64,000 nucleotides of DNA from Minwuiaceae bacterium (GTDB lineage Bacteria; Pseudomonadota; Alphaproteobacteria; Minwuiales; Minwuiaceae). Every line of letters begins with the position of its first letter. The stretch's first letter is position 1. Positions 30,796-39,208 of the stretch are shown in pieces. The position numbers and the translations under genes are program-made. The notes below the pieces were generated by a model. It was given only the letters and a program-made list of their open reading frames with translations, was not told the origin of the DNA and searched no databases. Where the stretch lies: contig JANQEE010000009.1 of the NCBI GenBank assembly GCA_028278525.1, positions 1 through 64,000 of the forward strand. Reading direction: 5' to 3'.

Positions 30796-32751
30796 ATGTT
30801 CAAGAACCTGCACCGTCGGGACATAACGTTGTTTCTGGTCCTGGTGTCCATTGGCCTTCTTGTGCTCGGCACCAGTTGGTTCGGCGCCGAGGGCCTTGAG
30901 CGCCGGGTGCTGATCGCCCAGGCGACGCAACAGGCCGAACGCTGGGCCGATCACTTACAGAAAAACCTCAGCGACCCCGATGCGACGTTCAGCTACGGCA
31001 AGATGTCGGAGCAGGACCAGGAACTGATCAACACCATTTCCGAGGCGGGTGACGTCTTCCGCTACCGGTTCTACAATCGCGATGGCATCGTCGTGCTGGC
31101 GTCGCGCCTTGTGGATGTCGGCCAGCGGTCGACCGACTCCCGTTTCGCCGAGATCGTCCAGCGTGGCGGCGTCCACGCCACCCTGAGCCAAAGCGATCAG
31201 GGCGGCACGTTCGGATTCTTAAGCCTGCTGGGCCTGGGAGACGATGCGAGCGGCGAGGATGCCGCAGCCGACCCCGGCGACCCGGCCGCCGTCCTGGAAC
31301 TCCAGTTTCCGCTGATGCAGGGCGCGGTCTTCAAAGGCGCGCTGGAACTGCACGTGGACACGACCCGCACCCGCGAAGTGCTGGGCGACCAGATCGGCAA
31401 GGCGCGGCTGATTCTGCTGTCGGCCTGGCTTTTGCTCTGCACCATCGTCGGCACGATCATCATCCGCAATATCGCCGACCGGAATATGCAGCTGCGCACC
31501 GTTACCCGGGCGCACGAATCCATGGCCAAGGCGGAAGCCGACTTCATCCGCCTGAACGAAGAGCTGGAAAATCGCGTTGAGGAACGCACCGCCGAGCTCA
31601 ACAAGGCCTACGAGGAAGTGAACAAGGCGAACGAGCGGGTTAAGACGCTGAACGAGCATCTCGAGCACCGCGTCGAGGAACGCACCGAGGCACTGTTCCG
31701 AGCCAACGAGCAGCTCAACAAAGCGAACGAAAGCGTTTCCAAGCTGAACTCCGAACTGGAACGCCGCGTTGACGAACGTACCCGCGATCTGAACACCGCC
31801 AACGAGCGCGTGACCAAAATGAACGAAGAGTTGGAGCGCCGGGTCGAGGAGCGCACCGCGGAGCTGCATACGGCCACCGAGCGGGTGACCAAGCTCAACG
31901 AAGACCTGGAGCGCCGGGTGGAGGAACGCACCGCCGAGCTCAACAAGGCCAACGACGACATCTCGAAACTGAACGAAGACCTGGAACAGCGCGTGCTGGA
32001 ACGCACCGCGGAGCTGCGCCGGGCCCAGACGGACCTGCTGCGCAACGAACGCCTGGCGGCACTCGGCCAGTTGACGGCCACCGTGAGCCACGAGCTGCGC
32101 AACCCGCTCGGCGCGATCCGCACCGCAGTCTACCTGGTCGCCAGCCGCGTCAAGGACAAAGGCCTGGGCGTCGAGAACGCGCTGGAACGCGCCGACCGCA
32201 GCATCACACGCTGCGACAACATCATCAGCGAGTTGCTCGATTTTACCCGTTCGACCGACCTGTCGCTGAACTCCGTGCCCTTCGGCGAATGGCTGACACA
32301 GTTGCTGGACGAACAGACCGTGCCGGAACCAATTACCCTGAAGCGGGAGAACATCGACGACAAGGTCGAGATCGCCTTCGACCAGGATCGGTTGCGCCGC
32401 GTCATCATCAACGTGTTCAACAACGGCTGCGAAGCCATGACCGAAGCCATCCAGCATGGCACCAGCACCGGCGTGAACGAAATTACCGTGAGCACAAAGA
32501 CGGTAGGCGACCGCTTCGAGGTCCTGTTTCAGGATACGGGCCCGGGCATTCCGCCGGACGTGCTGGAAAAGATTTTCGAGCCGCTTTACAGCACCAAGAG
32601 CTTCGGCGTCGGCCTCGGCCTGCCGACGGTGCGCCAGATCATGGAACAGCATGGCGGCAACATCGATATCCAAAGTGAAGTCGGCAAAGGCACCACCGTG
32701 CGTATCTGGCTGCCGCTTAACCGCGCCGACGCGGACGAAAGGGCGGCCTGA
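30796..32751 (+). CDS. Sensor histidine kinase with six tandem coiled-coil repeats
   Basis: A 651-residue membrane kinase. TM1 spans about 10-27, an extracytoplasmic domain about 30-200, and TM2 about 204-224. Residues 253-416 hold six near-identical coiled-coil repeats built on LNEELExRVEERTAEL. The HisKA domain has H432 (TATVSHELRNPLGAIRTA); the HATPase domain has the N-box (INVFNNGCEAM) and glycine boxes (DTGPGIP, VGLGLP). The ATG at 30796 follows AAAGGA. Its TGA overlaps the start of the receiver protein (TGATG), so kinase and regulator are coupled. The 313-bp gap upstream holds no gene. Confidence 0.92.
   Translation: MFKNLHRRDITLFLVLVSIGLLVLGTSWFGAEGLERRVLIAQATQQAERWADHLQKNLSDPDATFSYGKMSEQDQELINTISEAGDVFRYRFYNRDGIVVLASRLVDVGQRSTDSRFAEIVQRGGVHATLSQSDQGGTFGFLSLLGLGDDASGEDAAADPGDPAAVLELQFPLMQGAVFKGALELHVDTTRTREVLGDQIGKARLILLSAWLLLCTIVGTIIIRNIADRNMQLRTVTRAHESMAKAEADFIRLNEELENRVEERTAELNKAYEEVNKANERVKTLNEHLEHRVEERTEALFRANEQLNKANESVSKLNSELERRVDERTRDLNTANERVTKMNEELERRVEERTAELHTATERVTKLNEDLERRVEERTAELNKANDDISKLNEDLEQRVLERTAELRRAQTDLLRNERLAALGQLTATVSHELRNPLGAIRTAVYLVASRVKDKGLGVENALERADRSITRCDNIISELLDFTRSTDLSLNSVPFGEWLTQLLDEQTVPEPITLKRENIDDKVEIAFDQDRLRRVIINVFNNGCEAMTEAIQHGTSTGVNEITVSTKTVGDRFEVLFQDTGPGIPPDVLEKIFEPLYSTKSFGVGLGLPTVRQIMEQHGGNIDIQSEVGKGTTVRIWLPLNRADADERAA
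31552..32043 (+). repeat. Six tandem coiled-coil coding repeats in the kinase
   Basis: Within the kinase, repeats start at residues 253, 285, 317, 342, 367 and 392. Repeats 1-2 are 32 residues long and repeats 3-5 are 25, so the difference is exactly one heptad. Each has LNE-[ED]LExRVEERTxxLxxA. The sixth runs into the kinase dimerisation helix. Confidence 0.9.
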
Positions 32752-35207
32752 TGAATAGTACCCCCGACGGGTCGGGCGATAGTCGGCCGTTGCGGGTGTT
32801 CGTCGTTGACGATCACCACGACGTCGCCGACGGCCTCGCCGACGTGATCCGTATGCACGGTCACGAGGTCGTCGTCGCCAACAACGGCGAGCAGGCGATC
32901 CGCATCTTCAAGGAGCAGGACTTCGACATCGCGTTCATGGACGTGATGATGCCGGGCATGAACGGCGTCGAAAGTTTCCTCGAGATCCGCAAGATCAAGC
33001 CGGACGCCAAGGTCATCATGATGACCGGCTACAGCGTGCCGCAGTTGCTGAGCCACGCCATCGAGAACGGCGCCTACGGCGTATTGCAGAAGCCGGTGAC
33101 CGTGGACCAGGTCATGGAAGCGCTGGCGCGGGTGAAATCCCATGGCATGGTGCTGGTCGCCGACGACGATCCGGATTTCGCCGATAACATCAAGGAAGTC
33201 CTGGAATTCAGCGGCTACCGGGTCTGCATGGCGCGGACCGGGAAACAGGCGCTGAACACGGTGCTGGACGGCGGCATCGACATCCTGATTCTGGACCTGC
33301 AATTGCCGGTCATCAACGGTATCGAAGTCTACATGTCGCTGCAAAAACGCGGCCGGGCGATTCCGACCGTGGTCGTGACCGGCTACAGCGAGTCGCATGT
33401 CAAGGAACTGGGCGATTTCCGCGACGTCGGCGCGACGGGCATCCTGACTAAACCGTTCGACGGCAATCAACTGCTGGAAGCACTCAACAACGTCGCGACG
33501 CCGTCGTCGCAGGAAGTCTTGCCGACGGCGCCGGCTGCGCCGGCCAAACCTGCCGCGCCTGCCGCGCCGGCAGCCAAGAAACCGGACGACGGCAAGGCCG
33601 CCGCCGCGAAGACGGAAGCCAAGCCGGCCGCGGACAAAGCCCCGGCGAAGCCGGCCACGGCGCCCAAGGCCACCGCGTCGACACCGAAGCCGGAAGCGGA
33701 AGCGGCGAAACCCGCCGCCGACACCAAACCGGCCGCGGCGACCAAGCCGAAAGCGCCGGCAAAGCCGGCGCAGTTGGCGAAACCGGAAAAGCCGCTGTCC
33801 CTGCCGGCACCGGACGCCAAGGCCGAGGAAAAACCAGCCGCCAAACCGGCGCCGCCGGCGAAGGAAGCCGCTGCGAAGGCCGATGTACCGCCGGCAAAGG
33901 CCGATAAACCCACACCCAAAGCGGATGCGCCGCCGGCGAAGCCGGCGACGCCGGAACCGGTGGCCAAGGATCCGTCCAAGCTGGTCGAAGCGGTCCGCGC
34001 CGTACAGGCGGAACTGGCGGCGCAGGAGCCGCCCGCAGCCAGCGAAAGCCCGGCCGCCGAAGGGCGGGTTCTGGCGATCGACGACGACGTCGACATGGTC
34101 GAAGGACTGGCCGAGGTCGTCGCGACCTGGGGCTATACGGTGCGCACGGCAAACGACGCCGAAGCCGCGGAAAAAGTCATTCAGGATTTCGACGCCGAGG
34201 TCGTGCTGTTGGACATCCGCCTCGGCAAGACCAACGGCCTGGACCTGATCCCGATGCTGCGCGAGTACCGGCCCGGTATATTTGTCGTGGTCATCACCGG
34301 CAACGCCGATAAGGAATCGGTGATTACCGCGCTCCGCAACGGCGCGAACGACTACATGACGAAGCCGCTGCGCCTGGAGGACCTGGGTCCGGTTCTCGAA
34401 CGCTGCGTCAAGAAATATCGCCTGAAGAACGACTCTTCGGCTTCCTTCTACTCAATCCAACAGGCCAAGAACCGTGTCGAAGCGGCAAACAGAGGCAAGG
34501 CCGAATTCCTGATGGAAGCCAGCAAGGCGCTGGACAAAACCATGACCGCGATCGTCGCGGCGACCGACAGCCTGGTCGGCGAGAAGCACGGGCCGCTGGG
34601 CGCGCCGGACTACAAACGCCAGGCGGAAATCGCGCATCGGCACGCACGGAACCTGCAGGGGATCGTCAACTACACCCGCGACATGTCGGAAGCCGACATC
34701 GGCGACATGGAGTTGAGCGAGGAAGAGGTCGACGTCGCAGCGCTGGTCAAGAAATCGGTGAAAGCGGTTTCCGACGGCCGCAAGGCGGACGCGCCGGAGA
34801 TCAAGGTCGAGCTGCCGGAAGACAACCTGACCTTCTGGGGCGACGAGCGCCAGTTGGAACGGATGCTCCTGAACCTGCTGGACAATGCCATAAAGTTCAC
34901 GCCGGACGATGGCAATGTCACCGTCAAGGCGCGCCGGAACGACGACGGGGAACTCGTCCTGGAGGTCATCGATACCGGCATAGGCATCGCCAAAAAGGAT
35001 ATCGCCAAGGCGCTCACGCCGTTCAACCCGATCGACGCGCCGGCCTGCCGCGATCAGCAGGGGCTGGGCCTCGGGCTGCCGTTGGTGGTCGCAATGGCGG
35101 AACGTCACGGCGGCAAGGTGATCCTAAACAGCGTGCTCGGCCGCGGCACGACCGCGAATGTCACCTTCCCGGCCGGGCGACTGGTAAAATCCCGCTCCGC
35201 CGCCTAG
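32751..35207 (+). CDS. Three-receiver response regulator with degenerate histidine-kinase domain
   Basis: An 818-residue soluble protein. REC1 (about 14-128) has D64, T92 and K114; REC2 (133-248) has D182, T210 and K234; REC3 (438-553) has D488, T516 and K538, so all three can in principle be phosphorylated. A linker rich in Ala, Pro and Lys spans about 250-435. The C-terminus resembles HisKA-HATPase: KAEFLMEASKALDKTM aligns with KAEFLANMSHELRTPL, putting K592 where the phospho-accepting His should be. The ATP-binding boxes are intact (NLLDNAIKFT, DTGIGI, GLGLGLP). It is coupled to the upstream kinase. Confidence 0.9.
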   Translation: MNSTPDGSGDSRPLRVFVVDDHHDVADGLADVIRMHGHEVVVANNGEQAIRIFKEQDFDIAFMDVMMPGMNGVESFLEIRKIKPDAKVIMMTGYSVPQLLSHAIENGAYGVLQKPVTVDQVMEALARVKSHGMVLVADDDPDFADNIKEVLEFSGYRVCMARTGKQALNTVLDGGIDILILDLQLPVINGIEVYMSLQKRGRAIPTVVVTGYSESHVKELGDFRDVGATGILTKPFDGNQLLEALNNVATPSSQEVLPTAPAAPAKPAAPAAPAAKKPDDGKAAAAKTEAKPAADKAPAKPATAPKATASTPKPEAEAAKPAADTKPAAATKPKAPAKPAQLAKPEKPLSLPAPDAKAEEKPAAKPAPPAKEAAAKADVPPAKADKPTPKADAPPAKPATPEPVAKDPSKLVEAVRAVQAELAAQEPPAASESPAAEGRVLAIDDDVDMVEGLAEVVATWGYTVRTANDAEAAEKVIQDFDAEVVLLDIRLGKTNGLDLIPMLREYRPGIFVVVITGNADKESVITALRNGANDYMTKPLRLEDLGPVLERCVKKYRLKNDSSASFYSIQQAKNRVEAANRGKAEFLMEASKALDKTMTAIVAATDSLVGEKHGPLGAPDYKRQAEIAHRHARNLQGIVNYTRDMSEADIGDMELSEEEVDVAALVKKSVKAVSDGRKADAPEIKVELPEDNLTFWGDERQLERMLLNLLDNAIKFTPDDGNVTVKARRNDDGELVLEVIDTGIGIAKKDIAKALTPFNPIDAPACRDQQGLGLGLPLVVAMAERHGGKVILNSVLGRGTTANVTFPAGRLVKSRSAA

Positions 35208-35214
35208 GGCATCT

Positions 35215-35412
35215 TTATCCATCGACCGCTGCAAGCGTAATGGCCTGACGCAAGGCCTGCACGACGGCGTTTGTTTGCAACTCGGTATGCGTCGGCAGCT
35301 CCAGCAGATCGGCCGTGCCGCGCCGGACCTCTGCTTTCGATGACTCGATCACTTCAAGCGAGAAACGCTCCGCCGTTCGCCGGTCGGCGGCCGTGTAACC
35401 TCGACCTGCCGC
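35215..35412 (-). pseudogene. Possible gene remnant, unidentified
   Basis: On the minus strand a 65-codon frame, bounded upstream by TGA (35413-35415), has host-like codon use and a protein-like sequence (ERFSLEVIESSKAEVRRGTA, ending ALRQAITLAAVDG). It has no ATG; the first GTG would give 45 residues. It may be the 3' end of a lost gene. Otherwise the 306-bp gap between the receiver protein and the VOC gene shows nothing. Confidence 0.25.
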
Positions 35413-35513
35413 TCACTGGCATTTCGACCCGGCCCTGGATTGCCCGCATGCCGGCATTGATTATATGCCTGTTAGCAACGGTCATCTGATAACGCTTGAG
35501 AGAGGCACGAACG

Positions 35514-35924
35514 ATGAGCATTCAGATCCGGGAAATAGATCATGTGGTTCTGCGGGTGACGGACCTCGACCGGGCTCTACAGTTCTATTGCGGCGTGCTT
35601 GGCTGCAACGAGGAGCGGCGCGCAGCGGAGTTGGGCCTGGTTCAATTACGCGCCGGGCGGTCGCTGGTCGATCTGGTCGACATAAACGGCAAGCTGGGCC
35701 AAATGGGCGGCGGTGCGCCCGGACCCGATCGCCGGAATATGGACCATTTCTGCGTCCGGGTGGACCCGTTCGACGAAGCGGCGATCCGCGCCCATTTGAT
35801 TGCGAACGATATCGATCCGGGCGACGTGGCCACCCGTTACGGCGCGGAAGGCAACGGCCCGTCGATGTATATTACCGACCCCGACGGTAATGTGGTGGAG
35901 CTGAAGGGCGCGCCGGAATCCTAG
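35514..35924 (+). CDS. VOC family (glyoxalase/bleomycin-resistance fold) protein
   Basis: A 136-residue vicinal-oxygen-chelate protein with two beta-alpha-beta-beta-beta units. Metal ligands are suggested by H in REIDHVVLRVTDLDRALQFY, H in NMDHFCVRVDPFD, and E in DPDGNVVELKG. The last matches the glyoxalase and dioxygenase signature. The reaction is unknown. The ATG at 35514 follows GAGAGAGG. Confidence 0.9.
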   Translation: MSIQIREIDHVVLRVTDLDRALQFYCGVLGCNEERRAAELGLVQLRAGRSLVDLVDINGKLGQMGGGAPGPDRRNMDHFCVRVDPFDEAAIRAHLIANDIDPGDVATRYGAEGNGPSMYITDPDGNVVELKGAPES

Positions 35925-36073
35925 CCCTATGCTACCTGTGGTGGTTTGACGGCGCGGGATCGAGTTCCCATAATAATAGTGTTAAGCGTAGTCGAGTCGC
36001 GCGCCGTGGAGCGTGTGGGCGTGCTGTTTCCTAAACCGATCGCCGATATGGCGTTTCACGATAGGAGGCCGCA

Positions 36074-36181
36074 ATGGCTATGAAGCTCTCCAACGAAAAC
36101 AAACAGGTGGTGTACTGGATCGGCGGCATCTTTGCGGTGCTGGCCGTCGCGATCGTCGTTTTCGCGTTCTCGGCCGGCTAG
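36074..36181 (+). CDS. 35-residue single-pass membrane protein
   Basis: A short ORF with a strong ribosome site (AGGAGG at 36063-36068, spacing 5). It starts MAMKLSNENKQVVYWIGG and continues into a hydrophobic helix of about 20 residues ending FAFSAG. The N-terminal polar part with one TM helix and a very short tail is typical of small inner-membrane proteins. No family is recognised. It stands between the VOC gene and a convergent small gene. Confidence 0.7.
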   Translation: MAMKLSNENKQVVYWIGGIFAVLAVAIVVFAFSAG

Positions 36182-36229
36182 CCGGCCCAGTCGCAAGAGA
36201 AAAACACCGCGCCGTGGTAAGATCAGGAT

Positions 36230-36490
36230 TTACCGCTCTTCGTCGCGGTCTATGAAGCGTTGTTTGACCTTCTTCGCGAAGCCTTTCGGGTCGCGGCGGG
36301 GGTCTGTTTCGCGGGCGATTTCGCCCAGGTCGCGACGCGCGGCGTCTAGTTTCGGTTTGGCGTCCTCCCAGGCCGCTTCCGCGCGGGGCTTGACCTCGCG
36401 GTGGTAGAGGTCGGCCGCCTTTGCCTGCACGCGCGGGTCGGCCGCGACCCGCCGGGCTGCCCGCATGAGTAAGGTGCGCAACAAAGGCAT
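36230..36490 (-). CDS. Small helical hypothetical protein
   Basis: An 86-residue, highly charged, Ala/Arg/Lys-rich protein predicted to be almost entirely helical (PRVQAKAADLYHREVKPRAE, AWEDAKPKLDAARRDLGEIA, ending DRDEER). I do not recognise a function; similar short proteins occur in alphaproteobacteria. Its stop faces that of the 35-residue membrane protein 48 bp away. Confidence 0.6.
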   Translation of the reverse strand: MPLLRTLLMRAARRVAADPRVQAKAADLYHREVKPRAEAAWEDAKPKLDAARRDLGEIARETDPRRDPKGFAKKVKQRFIDRDEER

Positions 36491-36563
36491 TGGCTCGGCC
36501 TCAATCCGTTTCAGGGCCTATGTTGGGCGATTTTGCGGCATAGGCAAGCACCAAACCGCCACA

Positions 36564-37922
36564 CTAGACCGGAAGTCTGACCAGAGCGCGTAAGCCCCCG
36601 GAGGGCGCGTCGCCCAGCGTCAATTCCCCGCCGTGGCTGCGAGCGACGTCCAGGGCGATGGTCAGGCCAAGGCCGCTGCCGCCGGTCTCCCGGTTGCGGG
36701 AGCCTTCCAGGCGATGGAACGGCCGGAACGCCGCTTCCCGTTCGTCCACCGGAATGCCGGGGCCGTCGTCGTCCACCGCGATCTCCACGGCGTTGGCGGT
36801 GCGCCGCGCCGTGATCACGATCGTCTTGGCGTGCCGGCGCGCGTTTTCCACCAGATTGGTGATGCACCGTTTCAGGGCATTGGGCCGGACCGGAATGGTG
36901 ATCGGCCCTTCCGTCCGGAGGTCGACCGCGCTGCCCTGACGCCGCGCATCGGACACCACTTCGCCCAGCAGGTTGGGCAAGTCGATATCCACCGCCGGCT
37001 CGCGATCCTGGCCGCGTGCGAACGAGAGGTACCCTTCGACCATGCGCTCCATTTCGTCGACGTCGGACTTCAGGTCGCTGACCTCGGAGCCGTTGCCGAG
37101 CATCGCGAGCTGCAGCTTCATGCGGGTCAGCGGCGTGCGCAGGTCGTGACTGACGCCGGCCAGCATCTCGGTGCGCTGGGTGATCTGACGGTGGATCCGT
37201 TCGCGCATGCGTAAGAATGCGTGCGCCGCCTGCCGCACTTCCTTGGCGCCGGACGGCCGGAAGTCGGCCACCTCGCGTCCCTTACCGAAGCCGTCCGCCG
37301 CTTTCGCGAGACGGTGGATCGGCCGCATCTGATTGCGCAGGAAGATGACCGCGACGGTCATCAGGATAATCGAGCTGCCGACCATCAACACGATGAACAT
37401 ATAAGTCGTCGAACTGAACACCCGTTTGTCCCGGGTCACGACGCGCAGCACGCCGTCGTCGAGCTGCACGCGGATCATCACCTGGTCCGGCAGGCTCCGC
37501 GTATCGACGCGGAACGGTTCGACCAAGCGGCCGCGCAGCGCGTCGGTCAAGGTTTCCTCCAGCGCGCCGAACGGCACCATCGAACTGTTGCGCGCCCGCG
37601 ACAGGTCCATCCTTTCGCCGGGCAGGTAGGCGATGTCCAGGTGCATGCGCCGTTTTGCGATCTCCAGGAACCGGCGCCGGTCGGCTTCGTCCGGCGTTGC
37701 CTGGAGCGCCTCGATCACCATGCCGATTTCGCCGCCCAGGCTCTTCGCCATGCGGTCGGCGACGGTGTCCCAGTGCCGTTCGTAAAAGACGTAGGTGGCG
37801 ATAATCTGCAGCACGATGATCGGTGTGATCGCGATGATCAGGGAGCGGCCGAACAGGGTACGCGGCAGCATGCGTTTGATCATACGACGGATGCGGGTCA
37901 GCCCGGTTCTTAATCCGACCAC
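36564..37922 (-). CDS. EnvZ-like sensor histidine kinase
   Basis: A membrane sensor kinase of 452 residues, partner of the OmpR-like regulator. TM1 is at about 27-46 (SLIIAITPIIVLQIIATYVF), a periplasmic domain follows, and TM2 lies at about 174-196. A HAMP domain leads to the HisKA site H259 (AGVSHDLRTPLTRMKL). The HATPase has the N-box (NLVENARRHA) and G-boxes (DDGPGIP, GSGLGLTIA). The GTG start at 37922 overlaps the regulator's stop by 13 bp; an ATG at 37883 is an alternative. Confidence 0.92.
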   Translation of the reverse strand: MVGLRTGLTRIRRMIKRMLPRTLFGRSLIIAITPIIVLQIIATYVFYERHWDTVADRMAKSLGGEIGMVIEALQATPDEADRRRFLEIAKRRMHLDIAYLPGERMDLSRARNSSMVPFGALEETLTDALRGRLVEPFRVDTRSLPDQVMIRVQLDDGVLRVVTRDKRVFSSTTYMFIVLMVGSSIILMTVAVIFLRNQMRPIHRLAKAADGFGKGREVADFRPSGAKEVRQAAHAFLRMRERIHRQITQRTEMLAGVSHDLRTPLTRMKLQLAMLGNGSEVSDLKSDVDEMERMVEGYLSFARGQDREPAVDIDLPNLLGEVVSDARRQGSAVDLRTEGPITIPVRPNALKRCITNLVENARRHAKTIVITARRTANAVEIAVDDDGPGIPVDEREAAFRPFHRLEGSRNRETGGSGLGLTIALDVARSHGGELTLGDAPSGGLRALVRLPV

Positions 37923-38605
37923 AGCACGTACCCCTCGCCCCGCACCGTCTGCAGGTGGCGCGGCAGACTCGGGTCCTCCTCGATCTTGCGCCTGAGCCGG
38001 TTGATCTGCACGTCCACCGCTCGGCCGACGCCGTCATCCAGGCCGCCCGACAGTTCGGTACGGCTGATGGTCATGCCCGCATTGCGCGCCAGCGCCCGCA
38101 GCATCGCCGTCTCGCCGGGGGTCAGACGAACGTCCGCGCCGCCCCGGTTGAGCCGGCCCTTCTCCACATCGAACTCGAACATGCCGAACCGAACCACGGC
38201 GGGTCCGGCGACCGCGCGCCCCGCCCGGCGCAGGATGGAGTTTACCCGCAGCAGCAGTTCCTTCGGCTCGAACGGTTTGGGCAGGTAATCGTCTGCGCCG
38301 GCCTCCAGGCCTTCGATCCTGTCTTCCGGCTCGCCTCGCGCGGTCAACATCAGGATCGGGATCCGGTTGTTGCCGTCGCGAATGGCGGCCGTCAGCTCAA
38401 CGCCGGATTCGCCGGGCATCATCACGTCGACGATCATCAGATCGAACATCAGCCCCTGCATTTTGGCGCGGGCGTCGCCGGAATCTTCCGCCATGGTCAC
38501 CCGATAGCCGTTGTCGACCAAGTATTTGCGCAACAGCTCACGCAGCCGTCGGTCGTCGTCGACGACGAGAATATGAGCCATGGTTGGCGGCGTATCGAGC
38601 GACAT
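37910..38605 (-). CDS. OmpR family response regulator
   Basis: A 231-residue two-component regulator. The receiver domain has the acidic pocket LVVDDDRRL, phospho-Asp in LMIVDVMMPGESG, and the Lys of YLPKPFEP. The C-terminal winged helix includes RLTPGETAMLRALARNAG and ISRTELSGGLDDGVGRAVDV, ending VRGEGYVLWSD. It is translationally coupled to the EnvZ-like kinase. The start may be 38605 or 38581 (MAHILVVDDD). The MarR gene lies 35 bp upstream on the same strand. Confidence 0.94.
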   Translation of the reverse strand: MSLDTPPTMAHILVVDDDRRLRELLRKYLVDNGYRVTMAEDSGDARAKMQGLMFDLMIVDVMMPGESGVELTAAIRDGNNRIPILMLTARGEPEDRIEGLEAGADDYLPKPFEPKELLLRVNSILRRAGRAVAGPAVVRFGMFEFDVEKGRLNRGGADVRLTPGETAMLRALARNAGMTISRTELSGGLDDGVGRAVDVQINRLRRKIEEDPSLPRHLQTVRGEGYVLWSD

Positions 38606-38640
38606 GTCTCGGCCGGTCCGTGGTTGTCCTCTCGGCCCGC

Positions 38641-39135
38641 TTAAGGCCGCATGATCGAATCCAGGATCTCGTCCCGCTCCGCCTCGTTGATCAGCCCTGC
38701 CAGAACCTTGCGATAGCCGGCCACCGCTTCGGCGCCCGCCTCCCGATAGGCCTGGGCAACCCGCGCCTGCTGCGGCTTCGACAACTGCCGCTCCAGCTCG
38801 ATCCCCTTGTCGGTGAGGTAGAGCAGCCGCTGGCGCCGGTCGCGAACGCCCTGCTTCTGTTCGATATATCCCTGCTCGACCAACGCGCCAAGGACCCTGG
38901 ACAGACTCTGCTTGGTAATCCTTAGGATCCTCAGCAACCGGGCCACGGTGAGGCCAGGGTTGCGGCCAACAAAGTGGACGACCCGGTGATGCGCCCGGCC
39001 GAACCGGTAGCGCCGCAGGATATCGTCGGGGTCCGACGTGAAATCCCGGTACGCGTAGAACAGAAGCTCGATTCCCTGCCGCAATTCCTCCTCGCGGAGG
39101 AAAAGCGGGCTGGCCACAGTTTTTACGTCAGTCAT
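38641..39135 (-). CDS. MarR family transcriptional regulator
   Basis: A 164-residue winged-helix regulator. The DNA-binding part is NPGLTVARLLRILRITKQSL with SRVLGALVEQGYIEQKQGVR and the wing DRRQRLLYLTDKG. The ATG at 39135 is 2 bp from the -35 of the putative ilvE promoter, so binding near its own start would also affect the divergent ilvE-type gene. OmpR/EnvZ-like genes follow on the same strand; MarR-ompR-envZ beside an ilvE-type gene is a common alphaproteobacterial order in my recollection. Confidence 0.92.
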   Translation of the reverse strand: MTDVKTVASPLFLREEELRQGIELLFYAYRDFTSDPDDILRRYRFGRAHHRVVHFVGRNPGLTVARLLRILRITKQSLSRVLGALVEQGYIEQKQGVRDRRQRLLYLTDKGIELERQLSKPQQARVAQAYREAGAEAVAGYRKVLAGLINEAERDEILDSIMRP

Positions 39136-39136
39136 G

Positions 39137-39165
39137 TTGACATATTCGTTTCGTGATGTTACTTA
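39137..39165 (+). promoter_or_regulatory. Putative promoter of the branched-chain aminotransferase gene
   Basis: TTGACA (39137-39142) and TACTTA (39160-39165) with a 17-bp spacer, in the 73-bp gap between marR and the aminotransferase. The perfect -35 and close placement to the MarR start make repression by MarR plausible. Confidence 0.5.
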
Positions 39166-39208
39166 CAGACTCAAGATCAAGACACAATCGGTCGCAGGAA
39201 GAGCGCAA

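Noticed and set aside
33467-34152. Two minus-strand frames of over 200 codons opposite the receiver protein
   Set aside because: They mirror the Ala/Pro/Lys low-complexity linker and have the biased composition of its antisense strand.
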